Shown here one piece after another: positions 48,306 through 59,897 of a DNA stretch of 64,000 bases. Source of the DNA: Punica granatum. Taxonomy: Eukaryota; Streptophyta; Magnoliopsida; Myrtales; Lythraceae. The DNA is taken from positions 39,319,538 to 39,383,537 of the forward strand of contig NC_045127.1 of NCBI RefSeq assembly GCF_007655135.1, in the 5' to 3' direction. The notes below the pieces were generated by a model. The model did no database searches and was not told the origin of the DNA. It saw nothing but the letters and a program-made list of their open reading frames with translations. Both the position numbers and the translations under genes were made by a program. Numbering within the stretch: position 1 is the stretch's first letter; every line of letters begins with the position of its first letter.

Positions 48306-51300
48306 TGCTTAGAAAAGTACGCTACATATATAGTTTTTTAATTACAGGTAGAATTTTACGATTCACGATTCGAATCGCGATTCACGATTCTACGACCCTC
48401 GACCGATTCTAGGTAGAATCGCGATTCTGACAACCTTGATCAGCAAGACGTATATGATTAGTGGTCTGTTGATGATATGACGGTCCGCTACTATATGCTT
48501 GCTTCCATGAGCAATGAGTTACAAAAGCATTACGAGAACATGAAGAGTTCTCGTGAGATCTTGAAGAATCTCAAGGAGCTATATGGGGAGAATAGCAGGA
48601 CCGCACGATATTAGATATCGAAGGAATTGTTCCGTGCGAGAATACAGGAGGGAATTGAAGTCGCAGCTCATGTGTAGAAGATGATTAGGCTGATTTAGCA
48701 GCTTGAGAAGCTTGAATTCTAGATGGATAAAGAACTTCATGTGGATTTAGTTCTTTAGTCTCTCCCAGATTCTTTTTCAGGGTTCATTGTGAATTTTCAC
48801 ATGAACAAGTTATCATGTTCATTGTCTGAGTTGCTAAACATGTTGGTCAATGCAGAGAATGCAATGAACAACAAAAGGAAGGATAAGGAAGTCGTTCTTG
48901 TGGCTGGTACTTTTTCCAGTAAAACTGGGAAGAAGAAAAAGAAGTCCAAGAAAGGCTGTGTTCCTCAATAGTCAGCAAGGGTGTCCAAGAATAAGGGCAA
49001 GGCAAAGGTTGCTGCGAATAAGGGAACTTGTTTCCACTATGGCAAGGATGGACATTGGAAGAGGAACTGTTTCCAGTACCTCGCCTCGTTGAAGGCAAAC
49101 AAGGGAAAGAAACCTTTAGAAGGTATGTCTATCTCTTGTTATGTTAGTTCCAATGGTTCATATAGCTCATCTACAACTTAGGTTCTTGATACTGGTGCGA
49201 GCTCACACGTTTGTACTTCTATGCAGGACCTAGCAAGCAGTAGAGTCCTTGGAAGGAACAAGGTTTGCCTGAAGATCGGCAATGGAGCAAGTGTTGCAGC
49301 CAAAGCTGTGGGGTCGATTTCGTTACATCTAGATGGACATGTTTTATTTCTAGATCGTGTTTTAGTTTTACCAAATGCCTATCGGAACATTATTTCTGTT
49401 TCTAGTTTGATTAGGAGTGGATATTTGTTTGATTTCAGACATGATGTTTGCGACATTTATTATGGTAATAAAGTTATTGGCGTTGGTTATTTACACTATG
49501 GTCTTTATTATCTTAGAGCTAGAAATGAAACACTTTCGAATATGATTGAGATTAATACCGTATCTGAATCTACTCCGAGTCTAAAGCAACTTTGGCACCT
49601 TAGACTAGGGCATGTTGCAGATAATAGGATAAGTAAGTTGGAGAAGATGGGACTTATAGTTCCATTGGGTTCAGAACCCAATCCGACTTGCGAGTCTTGT
49701 CTTCAAGGCAAGATGACTAGGATTCCATTTGTAGGACAAATGGAGAGGGCTAAGGAAGTTTTAGAACTCATACATAGCGATGTATGTGGTCCATTTAGTG
49801 AAGTGGCTCGGGATGGATATTCATACTTCATTATCTTTACCGATCATTATTCTCGTTTTGGGTATGTTTATCTTATGAAGTATAAACATGAATCCTTTGA
49901 AAAGTTCGAGGAATTCAAGGCTGAAGTAGAGAAGCAGAAAGGAAAGAGTATCAAAACTCTTCGATCAGATCAAGGAGAAGAGTACATGAGTACTAAGTTT
50001 GGTGATTTTCTAAAGGAATACGATATTGTTTCTCAATTTACTCCAGCGGGAACACCACAGTTAAATGGAGTTTCTGAGAGGAGGAACCGTACCCTGTTGA
50101 ACATGGTTCGGTCGATGATGAGCTATACAAATCTCCCCATTTCGATGTGAGGATATGCACTGCAAACCGCATGTTACTTGCTTAACAGAATTCCGAGCAA
50201 GTCGGTCTCTACCACTCCATACGAGATATGGAATTGTAGGACACATAGTCTTAAACACGTTAAGATTTTGGGTTATCCTGTATTCATTAAGAAGCAGAAG
50301 ACCTATAAGTTGGAAACCCGGTCCGAGAAAGGCAGGTTCGTTAGTCATCCAAGTGACAGCCTTGGATACTATTTCTATTTCCCTACTAAGCAAAAGGTTG
50401 TTATCAGTAGAGATACATCTTTCAAGAGAAACAATTTGTCCAGGAAGGTGGCATGGGAAGGCATATAGTACTTGATGAAGAGTCATCAATGCCACAGACC
50501 AATCAGGCGCCCATTTCGATGGACACTAATAAACCAATTGAGACACCTATTCAGATTGAGAATGTCACAGAACCTCGAAGGTCTAGTAGGGTAACTCATA
50601 CTCCCGCGAGATACTTGAATCTTCATGAGAACGTGCAAGAGTTATTTGTTCATGGAGATAATGATCATAGGGATGATCCTAACACTTATGAGGAAGCTAT
50701 ATCAAATATAGATTCTTCTAAATGGCTAGAGGACATGAGATCCGAGATGGACTCCATGAGCAAGAACCAAGTTTGTGATCTTGTTGACCCTCCTGAAGGT
50801 ATAATACCTATAGGGAACAAATGAGTTTTCAAGAGGAAGATTGGCGCCGATGGAAAGGTAGACACCTATAAAGCTAGGCTAGTGGCGAAGGGTCATCGCT
50901 AGAAGCAGGGAGTCGATTATGAGGAGACTTTCTCGCCTGTAGCTATGCTAAAGTCCATCAGGATGATGCTAGCCATTGCTGCGCACTATGATTATGAGAT
51001 TTGGCAAATGAATGTCAAGACCGCCTTCCTCAACAGTTACATTGAGGAAGACATATTCATGGACCAACCCAAGGGTTTTGAATCCAAGGATAAGTCCAAG
51101 GTGTGCAAGCTTAAGAGGTCCATTTATGGTCTTAAGCAGGCTTCGAGTAGCTGGAATCAATGTTTTGATGAGACCGTAAAGTCCTTTGGCTTCATCATGA
51201 ACGAAGATGAACCATGTGTGTATAAGAAGGCTAGTAAGAGCATGATCGCCTTTCTTGTATTATACGTGGATGACATTCTGCTAATGGGTAATGATGTTGG

Positions 51301-52220
51301 TATGCTCACTTCTGTAAAGATTTGGTTGTCTAATACTTTCTCCATGAAGGATTTGGGAGAAGCGACCTATATTGTGGGTATTTGGATATAGAGATAGACC
51401 GAAGAGACTGATAGGTCTATTCCAAGCCTTATATCTGGATAAGGTGTTGAAGAGGTTCAACATGCAAGATTCCAGAAGAGGATTGCTCCCTGTGAGACAC
51501 GGTATCTATCTCTCTAAAGCGATATCTCCTAAGAGTCCTGAGGAGAGAGATAAGATGGCACAGGTTCCTTATGCTTCAGCTATAGGTAGCCTAATGTACG
51601 CTATGCTGTGTATAAGGCCAGATATCGCGTATGCTGTTAGTGTGACTAGCAGGTATCAATCCAACCCAGGACCTGATCATTAGACTGCTGTCAAGAACAT
51701 CCTTAAGTACTTGAGAAGAACTAATGATATGGTTCTAGTATATGTAGGAGGTGAGTTGAGACTAGACGGGTTTACAGATTCTGATTTTCAGTCAGATGTG
51801 GATAATAAAAAGTCTATCTTCAATTATATATTCACTTGTAATGGAGGTGCAGTTACTTGGAAAATTTCTAAGCAAGAGACGATTGCAGATTCCACTACAG
51901 AGGCTGAGTATATTGTTGCATCTGATACAGCGAATGAGGCAATTTAGATTCAGAAGTTTGTGACAGAGCTCAGTGTTGTTCCTTCCATATCGTCACTAGG
52001 AGAGCTGTACTGTGACAATACTGGAGCGATTGCTCAAGCAAAGGAATCGAGGTCACATCAAAAGTCCAAACACATTGAGATAAGATATCATAATATCAGG
52101 GAGATTATCAGGAGAGGCGATGTAGCCGTACATAAAGTAGCTTCAACGGACAATGTCGTTGATCCACTCACGAAGGCCATGACATAACAGCAGCTAGAGA
52201 AACATCTTGAGAAGATGGGT
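47001..52220 (+). pseudogene. Copia C gag-pol, split by a hAT element and rich in stops
   Basis: Gag starts at an ATG at 47001 and is cut after about 60 codons by the hAT insertion, resuming at 48447. The zinc knuckle reads CFHYGKDGHWKRNC, with Tyr for the second Cys. Protease keeps DTGASSHVC. Integrase keeps LWHLRLGHV and CESCLQGK but has LRSDQGEEY for the usual [10 protein letters not shown] has QMNVKTAFLN and YVDDILLMGND, and RNase H has YCDNTGAIAQAKE. Stops replace expected Trp or Gln at 49179, 50148, 50822, 50900, 51681, 51945 and 52185, besides many in gag. There are frameshifts near 50455 and 51385. Immobile. Confidence 0.9.
47184..48438. mobile_element. Non-autonomous hAT element in copia C gag
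   Basis: 1255 bp flanked by the 8-bp duplication atcagcaa (47176-47183 and 48439-48446). Ends CATGGTTGTTAGAATC and, inverted, CAAGGTTGTCAGAATC match the hAT at 6149-10152, as do the GATTC-rich subterminal zones. From the left it mirrors the transposase-upstream end of that element (TIR, GATTC zone, gattccgattgca, GCCCA-rich zone, aaaccct), so it is a deletion derivative of a related autonomous copy. No transposase is left. A (ATT)n microsatellite lies at about 48264-48305. Confidence 0.93.
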
Positions 52221-52223
52221 CTT

Positions 52224-54089
52224 AGATATTGTGCTCTAAAGCTTGATTTATGTATTTGGATAATTCCTATTATGGCAATAAAGTTTATTATATTATTCGT
52301 ATATTGTCTATGTTTATTAGAATAAAGTTCTTAAGATATTTTGAATGCTTCATTCTTAAAGACTTAAGAATATGAGTGACGAAGTAATTCGGTAAGAATA
52401 TCTTTAAAATGTTCACGATCGTAGGAGACTTAACTGGACATTATTTCTCCGGATAGATCGTCACCTCTATCTGTATCCATGATTAGTATACGGATACTAA
52501 TGAAAATGGAGTAGTAAATCTCATGCTATCTGATAACTGTTATCAGAACATACATGTGAATGCTTATATGATAAATAGTCAAACGTAACGTGCAGATAAT
52601 ATTCATACGGTAATTTACTAATGTCAATGAATGTTATCTGGATTGTATTAGTGCATATAGTCCTTAGACCTGAGATGGAACGCTATCTCATGTTTAGGTG
52701 ATTAGGATTTGCTACTACTAATATATTTGTGCTTAGCATGAGTATTCGGCAGATAATAGTTCTAGTTAGTTATACTTGGAGGTAAGTGTCCGATTAAGAC
52801 GGGATTCACTAACCTGAGTAGACAGGAAAAAGGTCCTATGGAAGTTTGCTTTGTTCTGGATCAAAAAATCCTCGGCCAGGGTAGATAGACTTGAATAGAA
52901 AGGAGTTTCTGTTCAAGTACTACAGATCTAAGAATGAAATCAGAGAGTCCATAAGATCTGGATAGATCAGGATTTTGTAGTGAAGGGATTCAGTGCATGG
53001 CATATACGATCAGAGGTTCATCAGAATGTTTCAATTATACATTCATCATCATTTGGATTGTCACGATATGCTGCTAGGTGTTACTCGTGAACTTTAGGAA
53101 CCAAGGGCATTTTGGGACTAATACTTTCGGTTATAGAAAGAGTTTCCGGTACTGTTAAATAAGTTGATACTACAATTCCATTGCCATTTGATGATAAACC
53201 TAGTTAGTCACACACATTGAGTGTGTCTAAATCGAGAAAAGAATTAATTCTAATTAAGGAAGTTAATTAGAAATTAATTATTGTACGGGGCTTGCAATGT
53301 GGTTGCAAGGGTGCTAGCACATCCTGAAGTCGAGTTCAATAACAAGGATAAATCTAATTAAGGAAATACGATAGTTTCCCTATTTAGAAAATTTCTGTAA
53401 ATAGATTGTCTATTGGTTGAAACTCGCGTCAAGGACTTGTTTGATCTTTCTTTCTTACTACAAGGGCAAATCATTGGATGAATTAAAATGTAAGAACTTA
53501 TTTGTGATCTATTAATTAATGTGAATTAATTAATAATTGCGATAAAGTCCTTAGGGTAAAGATATATATAGATATGATCTTCCGGTTAAGCCTAGAATGC
53601 AATCTATCATCAAGACCCGATATTAGAGTGAAAGAGAGGAGGTTTTGGCTGAGGCAATTACAACAGTTCAGCCGCACAAATCCCAAGGGTGATCAGAGTT
53701 CTTCTTGGCTCCGGTTCGGCGTTTCGGTGTTGTCCTTGACGTCTTTGAAGAGATCCTTTCATTCCATGACAATTCCGTTCGAGATTGGTGACCTAGATCG
53801 GAGTGTACGGGTCGAAAGGAGTCTAATCTCGGTGGAGACGTGCTCGTGTGGACGAGCTAGTGACCGGACATTTGGACGGTCAGTTTGATCGACTCGAATC
53901 GACAAGGTTAGTATAAAAGTGTAAACTTTTTCTTGTGGATTTGATATGTGATGTTATCTATTCGTTTATAAGGCGATTCTTATCTCAGGATGTGATCTTG
54001 AAGTTTTTGATTAAACGAGCATGCGATAAAAAAAATTGATTTTTACCGTATTTAACATTTTCGCTGCGCACGTGCTCGATTTTCTAACA
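52224..54089 (+). repeat. 3' LTR of copia C
   Basis: Pairs with 43641-45490. Ends ttttctaaca followed by gttag. Contains an extra block of about 27 bp near 53880-53910 (cagtttgatcgactcgaatc) absent from the 5' LTR, and lacks about 30 bp present there near 44372-44402. Confidence 0.92.
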
Positions 54090-54094
54090 GTTAG

Positions 54095-55143
54095 AGTCCG
54101 AAGTACTGAGTTGTCTTTAAGGAATCCAATAAGCGATGCCTGTGATGTATGTTCTCATACAAAATAGGCTCGATTTCGTTTCCAGTTAATTCATTGCCAT
54201 CTTTAGTGTCCTTATTGAACTCCTTCCATTTTTTGTCCGAATCCTTTCTTTACAAAAGTGGATGATTTTAGCAGGAGAGTTTGGCTATATTTGTTGCATG
54301 ATAAAACCGAAGCGTGTCACTCTTTAATCGGGTTCTGCAAGCTAGTGAATGATCAATTTAATCGTTCGGTTAAAATCATCAAGAGTGATAATGGGCTAGA
54401 GTTTTTATCCCGAGATTTGCCAGAATTTTTCTTTGATAAAGGAATTGTCCATCAGACTTATTGCGTCAACACGCCTCAATAAAATAAAAGAGTTGAGAGG
54501 AAGTATCGTCACATAATAAATATTGGGCGAGCACTACTTTTCCAAACATCCATATTTATTAAATTTTGGGGAGAATGTGTTTCTGCTGCCGCAAATTTAA
54601 TTAATTACACTCCCACACCATTCTTATCTGGTAGAAGCTTGTATAAAGTTGTTTTCGAAAAGAAGCCGGATTATAATCACTTGAAGTAATAGGGGTCATT
54701 ACGCTAGTACATAACAAGTCTTGAACGCGAGACAAATTTGGCGAATGATCCAAAAAGTCCAAGGAAAGTATACGATCTTGAAGATGATGAAATCTTTGTT
54801 TCTCGGTATGTTCGATTTTATGAGGAGATATTTCCGTTTGCATCGGAGGACGTGGGCAAAATAAACCAAGACTCAGGTCGGATTCGGCTCCTTGACACGG
54901 GTGGATTGGACAATCCGCTTTAAGGGGAGTCTTTTGGGACTAACGAAGTGACATAATCCAATCTGGTATCACCAACCAAGCCTCAGTCTACTACGCTCAG
55001 TGATTGTTTGCCAGCCCAATTTGATCCAGCATATTCTATTTCATCACAAGCCCAATCTGCATCGACCTGATCTCCATCTCCAGCCCAGATCACTTTTCCT
55101 TCTCAAATTACTCCATTCGAACCCACTCTAGCCCGATCCACGA
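54095..55143 (+). pseudogene. Copia D integrase fragment
   Basis: Resumes the outer element after copia C with CDVCSHTK (zinc-finger cysteines). Then comes DDFSRRVWLYLL (54258 onward), an IIKSDNG catalytic Asp block, and VERKYRH after a stop at 54481. The later linker is Ser/Pro/Gln-rich and broken. It ends where the antisense solo LTR begins. Confidence 0.85.
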
Positions 55144-56816
55144 TGTAACTGTAGAAAACGCAAGCCTAGGAAAACAGCAGCGGGAGCAACATAAAGCAGA
55201 AAATTCAAAATTTTCTATCACATGAAACCTAAAGCCAAGATCATACTAGAAGAATAGAGACATATAAAGCATACCTGGGCACAATCTTGTCGTGCAAAAC
55301 TGATTCCGGCTCGCCAAACCAAGCACTTCACGTGTCGCGCTTCTATTGGTATCCACGTCAACCTCATCGATGAAACTCTAGGATCGGCGGTGCTAGCAGC
55401 CTATACCTGTACGAAGACTCCCGAAAAAGATAAAATTTATGACTAATGGACCCGAATCGGGTCCTTGAACAAGTCGAGATCTCATTACAACTTATTCATG
55501 ATCGAGTCGGGTTATTCTTGAACCCAACTTCGATGTCCTTAACCAAGGGTGCTTGACCTTATTTATAGGCCTTGGGGGGAACCCATTGTGGGCTATGGAA
55601 CCAATGTAGGATGGTTATCTTGACCTTCCTTAACTGTCATTAGGCTGCCCTTGATTGGTGCCACTTGGCCGACTTTGATTGGACCACTTAGTCGGGTTCC
55701 CTCCACGCCAAGTGTCGCCTATCAAGTCATGCCATGTGTCTGCCACGTGTTGACTTCTAATAAGGCAAAGTGTCATCGTATAAACTCGCAAAGTCATGCC
55801 ATGTGTCATTGTATGATTACATCACGTGTCGATACCTCATTGGTCCACTTGTCATTGCATGATTGGACCAAGTGTCATTGCTCTTGATTCGCCCCTTATT
55901 CGGATTAAATATAATAATCGGAACCCAAGATTAATCTCATTAAACTTATGATATTTTCGACATTAGTAATAGTGAGCGGCATCTAACAATGCATCACTGC
56001 TACCCAAGTAATCGGAAAGTCAACTGTTTGACATACATATGGACTATTTTATTGTGCAACATGGTCCCTTTGTCCTTTATATCTCGATTGAGCACAAGCA
56101 TGGTTGTTGTCATTCTTGTATGGCTCAATCTCGTTTCTTGGTTTTTGGTAAGTCTGTCAGAGCAAATGAACTCGATATCTCTATATTGACTCATTGGGAT
56201 ATGCGCACACACTTTCAGATTTCACCCACCAAGGGGCCCAATGAGAGATCACTTCCATTACGAAGAAGGGACAAATCCTATCTTGGTCATTGACATTCCT
56301 CACCATGTTCTACGGCAATAACCAATTACTGCCTTTAAATATCCCGATATGGTTGGCATTCAACAGTATCAAAGTATATGACATATCATGTTGGATTCAA
56401 TGATGACCTCAAGTCAAAAGACTTCTGCACCATACTCACTATGAGAACTGCTAATGGAAATCTCGTAACGACCCATGTAACAACTCATGGTGAGTTAGTC
56501 CAGCACGCATTACCCCTAATGCATACTTGACCTGTGAGACTTGGTCATCTATCATCACCACACTAGTCTCGCTACATTATTGTCGTCCTAGTTAACGATA
56601 ACACTTTGACCATGGACGTTTAAGAGTAGTGTTTATCATTGATAGTATCTCACAATCAAGTTATACTTGATGTCTATCGAACATACTATTCCAAGGACGT
56701 TATCGTGTAAAAATGGTAGCGGAACCACACCATAACAGAAATATCACATGGTAAATAAATGTCATAAATACGGAATTGATGATAGATTGCCTCTAGGGCA
56801 AACAACAGTCCCAACA
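55144..56816 (-). mobile_element. Antisense solo LTR related to copia B
   Basis: Read on the minus strand it begins tgttgggactg and gccctagaggcaatct, matching the copia B LTR start. It ends with sequence resembling the copia B LTR end, including ttcttctagta and gctagcaccgccgat. No internal domain accompanies it. A TATA box (ctataaataagg) and a diverged USE (tcctacattgg) are visible on the minus strand near 55560-55620. I found no clean 5-bp target duplication, so the exact ends or its history may differ from a simple solo LTR. Confidence 0.8.
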
Positions 56817-58507
56817 ATAGCCTATTGAGCTAACTCGACAGCAACCGTTGCACATCAAGTAGCCACTTGCCCGCTATCCCGACTCTAATTTTGTAATCCA
56901 TACAGCTTGTAGTGTTCCATACCCCCTTCCCCGGCACCTAAGTCATCATTACCCACTCCTTCGGCCTTCTGATGTACTCCTTATCCCATTGAAAATTATC
57001 TTCATTATGATGATCTTGATGATACTCATATTTCCTTTCTAGCTGCTATTAACTATGATATAGAGCCTAAGACATACGAGCATGCAACTCAGGATCCAAA
57101 TTGGAGACTTGCCATGGTAGAACAAAATCATGCTTTAGAATAGAGTGGCACATGGTCTATTGTGGAGCTACCCCCTAGTAAACACACTATCGGCTATAAA
57201 TAAGTGCTCAAAATTAAACATTGTGCATATGGACGTATTGCACGATATAAGACCCGTCAAGTGGCCAAGGGTTTCACGAGTTGAAGGTGTCGATTTGCAT
57301 TAGAATTTTGCCCCTGTGGCAAAATTAGTCATAGTTCGACGCTTCTTAACGTTCCAATTGCTAAAGGATGAGAGATGCATCAGATGGATGTCAACGATGC
57401 TTTCCTTCATGGAGATCTAGATGAGGAGGTCTATATGTCACTTCCTCCATGCTTTCATTCTTCTACGATTGGCAAAGTGTGTCGCCTTCGGAAATCCCAC
57501 TATGGCCTTCAACAGGCATCCTGGTATACTAAGTTTGCCGGTATGTTGAAGGCGTATGGTTTTCTTCAATCAAGTGCATATCACTCTCTTTTCACATATT
57601 CCACGGGTCAGACTTTTCTCGGTGTTTTGGTTTATGTCAATGATATGATTTTGGAGGGTAATGATACGCAACAATGCTAGCGATCTAATGATTATTTGCA
57701 CCAGTGCTTTCTTATTAAGGACCTCAATCCTTTGTCATACTTTCTTGGGATCGAAGTCCTATGTCAAGATGGAGGTCTTTTCCTAAGTTAGCGAAAACAT
57801 GTTTTGGATATCCTTACTAAGATTAGTATGCTTAGCTCACGTCCGACTTATTTTCCCATGGAGTAGCAGCAAAATCTATCAGCGGCCCCTAGTGATCTGA
57901 TTCCTCATCCAGGTCATTATACGCGTATGATTGGTCATCTCATTTACTTGACCATCACTCGTCCTTATTTGAACTATCCAATTCATGTTCTCTCTCCGTT
58001 CGTGCAGGATCCTTGAAATGATCATTGGAATGTAGCTATGCGTGTCTTACGGTAGTTGATGCAGTCTCCCAGTTAGGGAATTTTTCTTCGGCCTTCTTCA
58101 TTATCTTTAGCAGCTTACTGTGACTCCGACTAAGCCAGTTGTCCTACCACTCGGCGTTCAATAAGTGGTTATTTTGTCACTCTCGACAGCAGTCCAGTCT
58201 CTTGAAAGACTAAGAAGTAGACCACCATTTCCCTTCTCAGTTCTCTGTGAGTTTTTCATCAGCATCCCATGACCAGACGGCTCTCCATATTCCATCGAAT
58301 CCCGTTTTTCATGAGCGCACTAAGTATATTGAGATTGATTGTCACTTCAATCGATAGCATATTCAGACTTGCACTATTACCACGGATCACGTATCGACAC
58401 GATTATAGTTAGCAGATATTTTCACCAAGTCACTAGTCGTGACTATTTTCACTTTCTTCTCAGCAACTTGGGAATTTGTATCCTTCATTCTCCAACTTGA
58501 AGGAGAG
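56817..58507 (+). pseudogene. Copia D reverse transcriptase and RNase H, broken
   Basis: RT begins near 57060 (IEPKTYEHATQDPNW, one stop before SGTWSIVELPP) and continues with HQMDVNDAFLHGDLDEEVYM at 57375. The catalytic block reads YVNDMIL, Asn for the first Asp of YVDD. Later motifs LSYFLGIEV, HVLDIL and RRSISGYFVTL are present with stops between them. RNase H is barely recognisable near 58290-58420. Non-functional. Confidence 0.85.
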
Positions 58508-58617
58508 TATTACGTGATAAACGAGATCGTATTCCATATTTTATGGGATTTTTGTTATTTATGTACATTATCTTCTTTTTAGGGTAGATTTGTTAGTTTC
58601 CTTTGCTAGAGATTCTG

Positions 58618-58651
<34 letters not shown>

Positions 58652-58704
58652 TATTCGACTATCAATGAAGAATTCAGTTTTTTTGGCTCAATCAAAAAAT
58701 GATA
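58508..58704 (+). repeat. 3' LTR of copia D
   Basis: About 197 bp, preceded by the purine tract gaaggagag. Contains a (TA)n expansion at about 58619-58650 not present at that length in the 5' LTR. Confidence 0.8.
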
Positions 58705-58928
58705 TAATGGAAAACTAAACACGCAAACTTTGTGAAAACAATCATAATCTCAATGAAAATATGGGAATCCAACTCAGGGAGGATAAGCATGCGAAAACTA
58801 TATGAAATACATTAATTGAATGCTTAAAAATGCCACAAAGGACCAATACGTGTCATTTTAAAAGCATTATGGAATTAATTACAAGAAAATAAAACATGTA
58901 GGGGCTGAATTAAAATAGCCTAGATAGT

Positions 58929-59743
58929 TTTTTTTTGGAAAAAGCCAGTTTTGATTCTCAACTTTTCATTATTTTTTCATTTTCGACCCAAACCATTTTT
59001 TTTTTATTTTTGTCCTTAACGTTGTGTCTTTTGTTTGGTTTGGTTATATTGTTAAATTTATCATTAAAAAATCACTTTTTTATCCAAAATTATTTTTACG
59101 AAAATATAATTTAAAAAATGCATAAGAAAAAAATATATAATAAATAAGAAGGAGTTGGGGGGGGGGGGGGCGGGCATCGAAGCCTCAACGATTGCCAACC
59201 CTCCCCCTCCGACGACCTCGGACGAGGGGAAGTGGCCGTGGTCGGAGGTCCCTCCCCTTAGAATCGATAGATCTCGGCCGAAATTGGGGAATCCCTCGAT
59301 GCTAGGGAGGAGAGCCTTGTCGGCAGCCACCCTTCCTCCTTCAAGGTCACTAGTAGCCTTTGGTTCGACCGGCAACCTCAAATGGGTGAGGGGTAGCCGT
59401 CAACGAGGCCCCCTACCCTCAAAATCAAGGGATCCTAGTTTCGACCGATATCACTCGATGTTGGGGCAAGAGGGCCTCGCCGGCAGCCACTCCTCCCTCC
59501 TCTCTGATCTCACGTGATCTTTTTTCCTTTTTTATTATTTCTTAATTAATTTTTCCGAAGTAATTTTATAATAGTTTTAGTGCAGAAAATTAATTTTTAG
59601 ATGGAAAATTGAACGGATTGACCAACATGAAAAGAAAATGTAACAATCAAGACAAGAGTGAACCAAAAAATATTTAGGACGAAAGCGAAAAATTAAGGAA
59701 AGATTGAGAACTCAAAGTGTCTTTTTTCTTGTTTTTGGCCAAA
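58929..59743. mobile_element. Non-autonomous Mutator-like element
   Basis: About 815 bp between direct copies of gcctagatagt (58918-58928 and 59744-59754), consistent with the 9-11-bp duplications of Mutator-like elements. The ends are long imperfect inverted repeats: ttggaaaaagcc then gattctcaacttttc on the left; inverted right end ttggccaaaaac then gagttctcaatcttt. The GC-rich interior (59155-59515) holds an internal imperfect duplication but no transposase. Confidence 0.75.
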
Positions 59744-59897
59744 GCCTAGATAGTGAACTGGAAAAATACAGAATGTTGCCGGGCTAAAGTGAAAACATAG
59801 AAAGAAAGATCAGGACAACTCTAGAAACATGTGGAAACACAATCAACTGGACTAAAAATACCTAAAATACCTATATATATATATATATATATTGTTT

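Larger units (their letters stand above)
43641..54089 (+). mobile_element. Ty1/copia retrotransposon C, nested in copia D
   Basis: 10,449 bp flanked by gttag at 43636-43640 and 54090-54094. LTRs of about 1850 and 1866 bp both carry cctgatttatgtatttg near the start and gctgcgca.gtgct near the end. A 1255-bp hAT element inserted in gag accounts for part of the length, leaving about 9.2 kb. LTRs differ at many sites and by indels of about 27-30 bp, so it is much older than copia B. Domain order is standard Ty1/copia. The gag start (GPNFSDWLRNLNIVL) is related to that of copia B. Confidence 0.95.
41886..58704 (+). mobile_element. Ty1/copia retrotransposon D (outer element of tower B)
   Basis: Short diverged LTRs begin tattacgggatatac and tattacgtgataaac; TG appears mutated to TA. 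They share cgtattccatatttc, gggtagat(c/t)tgttag and gactatcaatg. Flanks taaag and taatg could be a mutated target duplication. Removing copia C (10.45 kb) and the solo LTR (1.67 kb) leaves about 4.7 kb, typical of Ale/Retrofit-type elements, which the gag also resembles. All coding regions carry stops. This is the oldest element in the tower. Confidence 0.88.

Noticed and set aside
55651..56293. Short frames between 55651 and 56293
   Set aside because: Fall within the antisense solo LTR.
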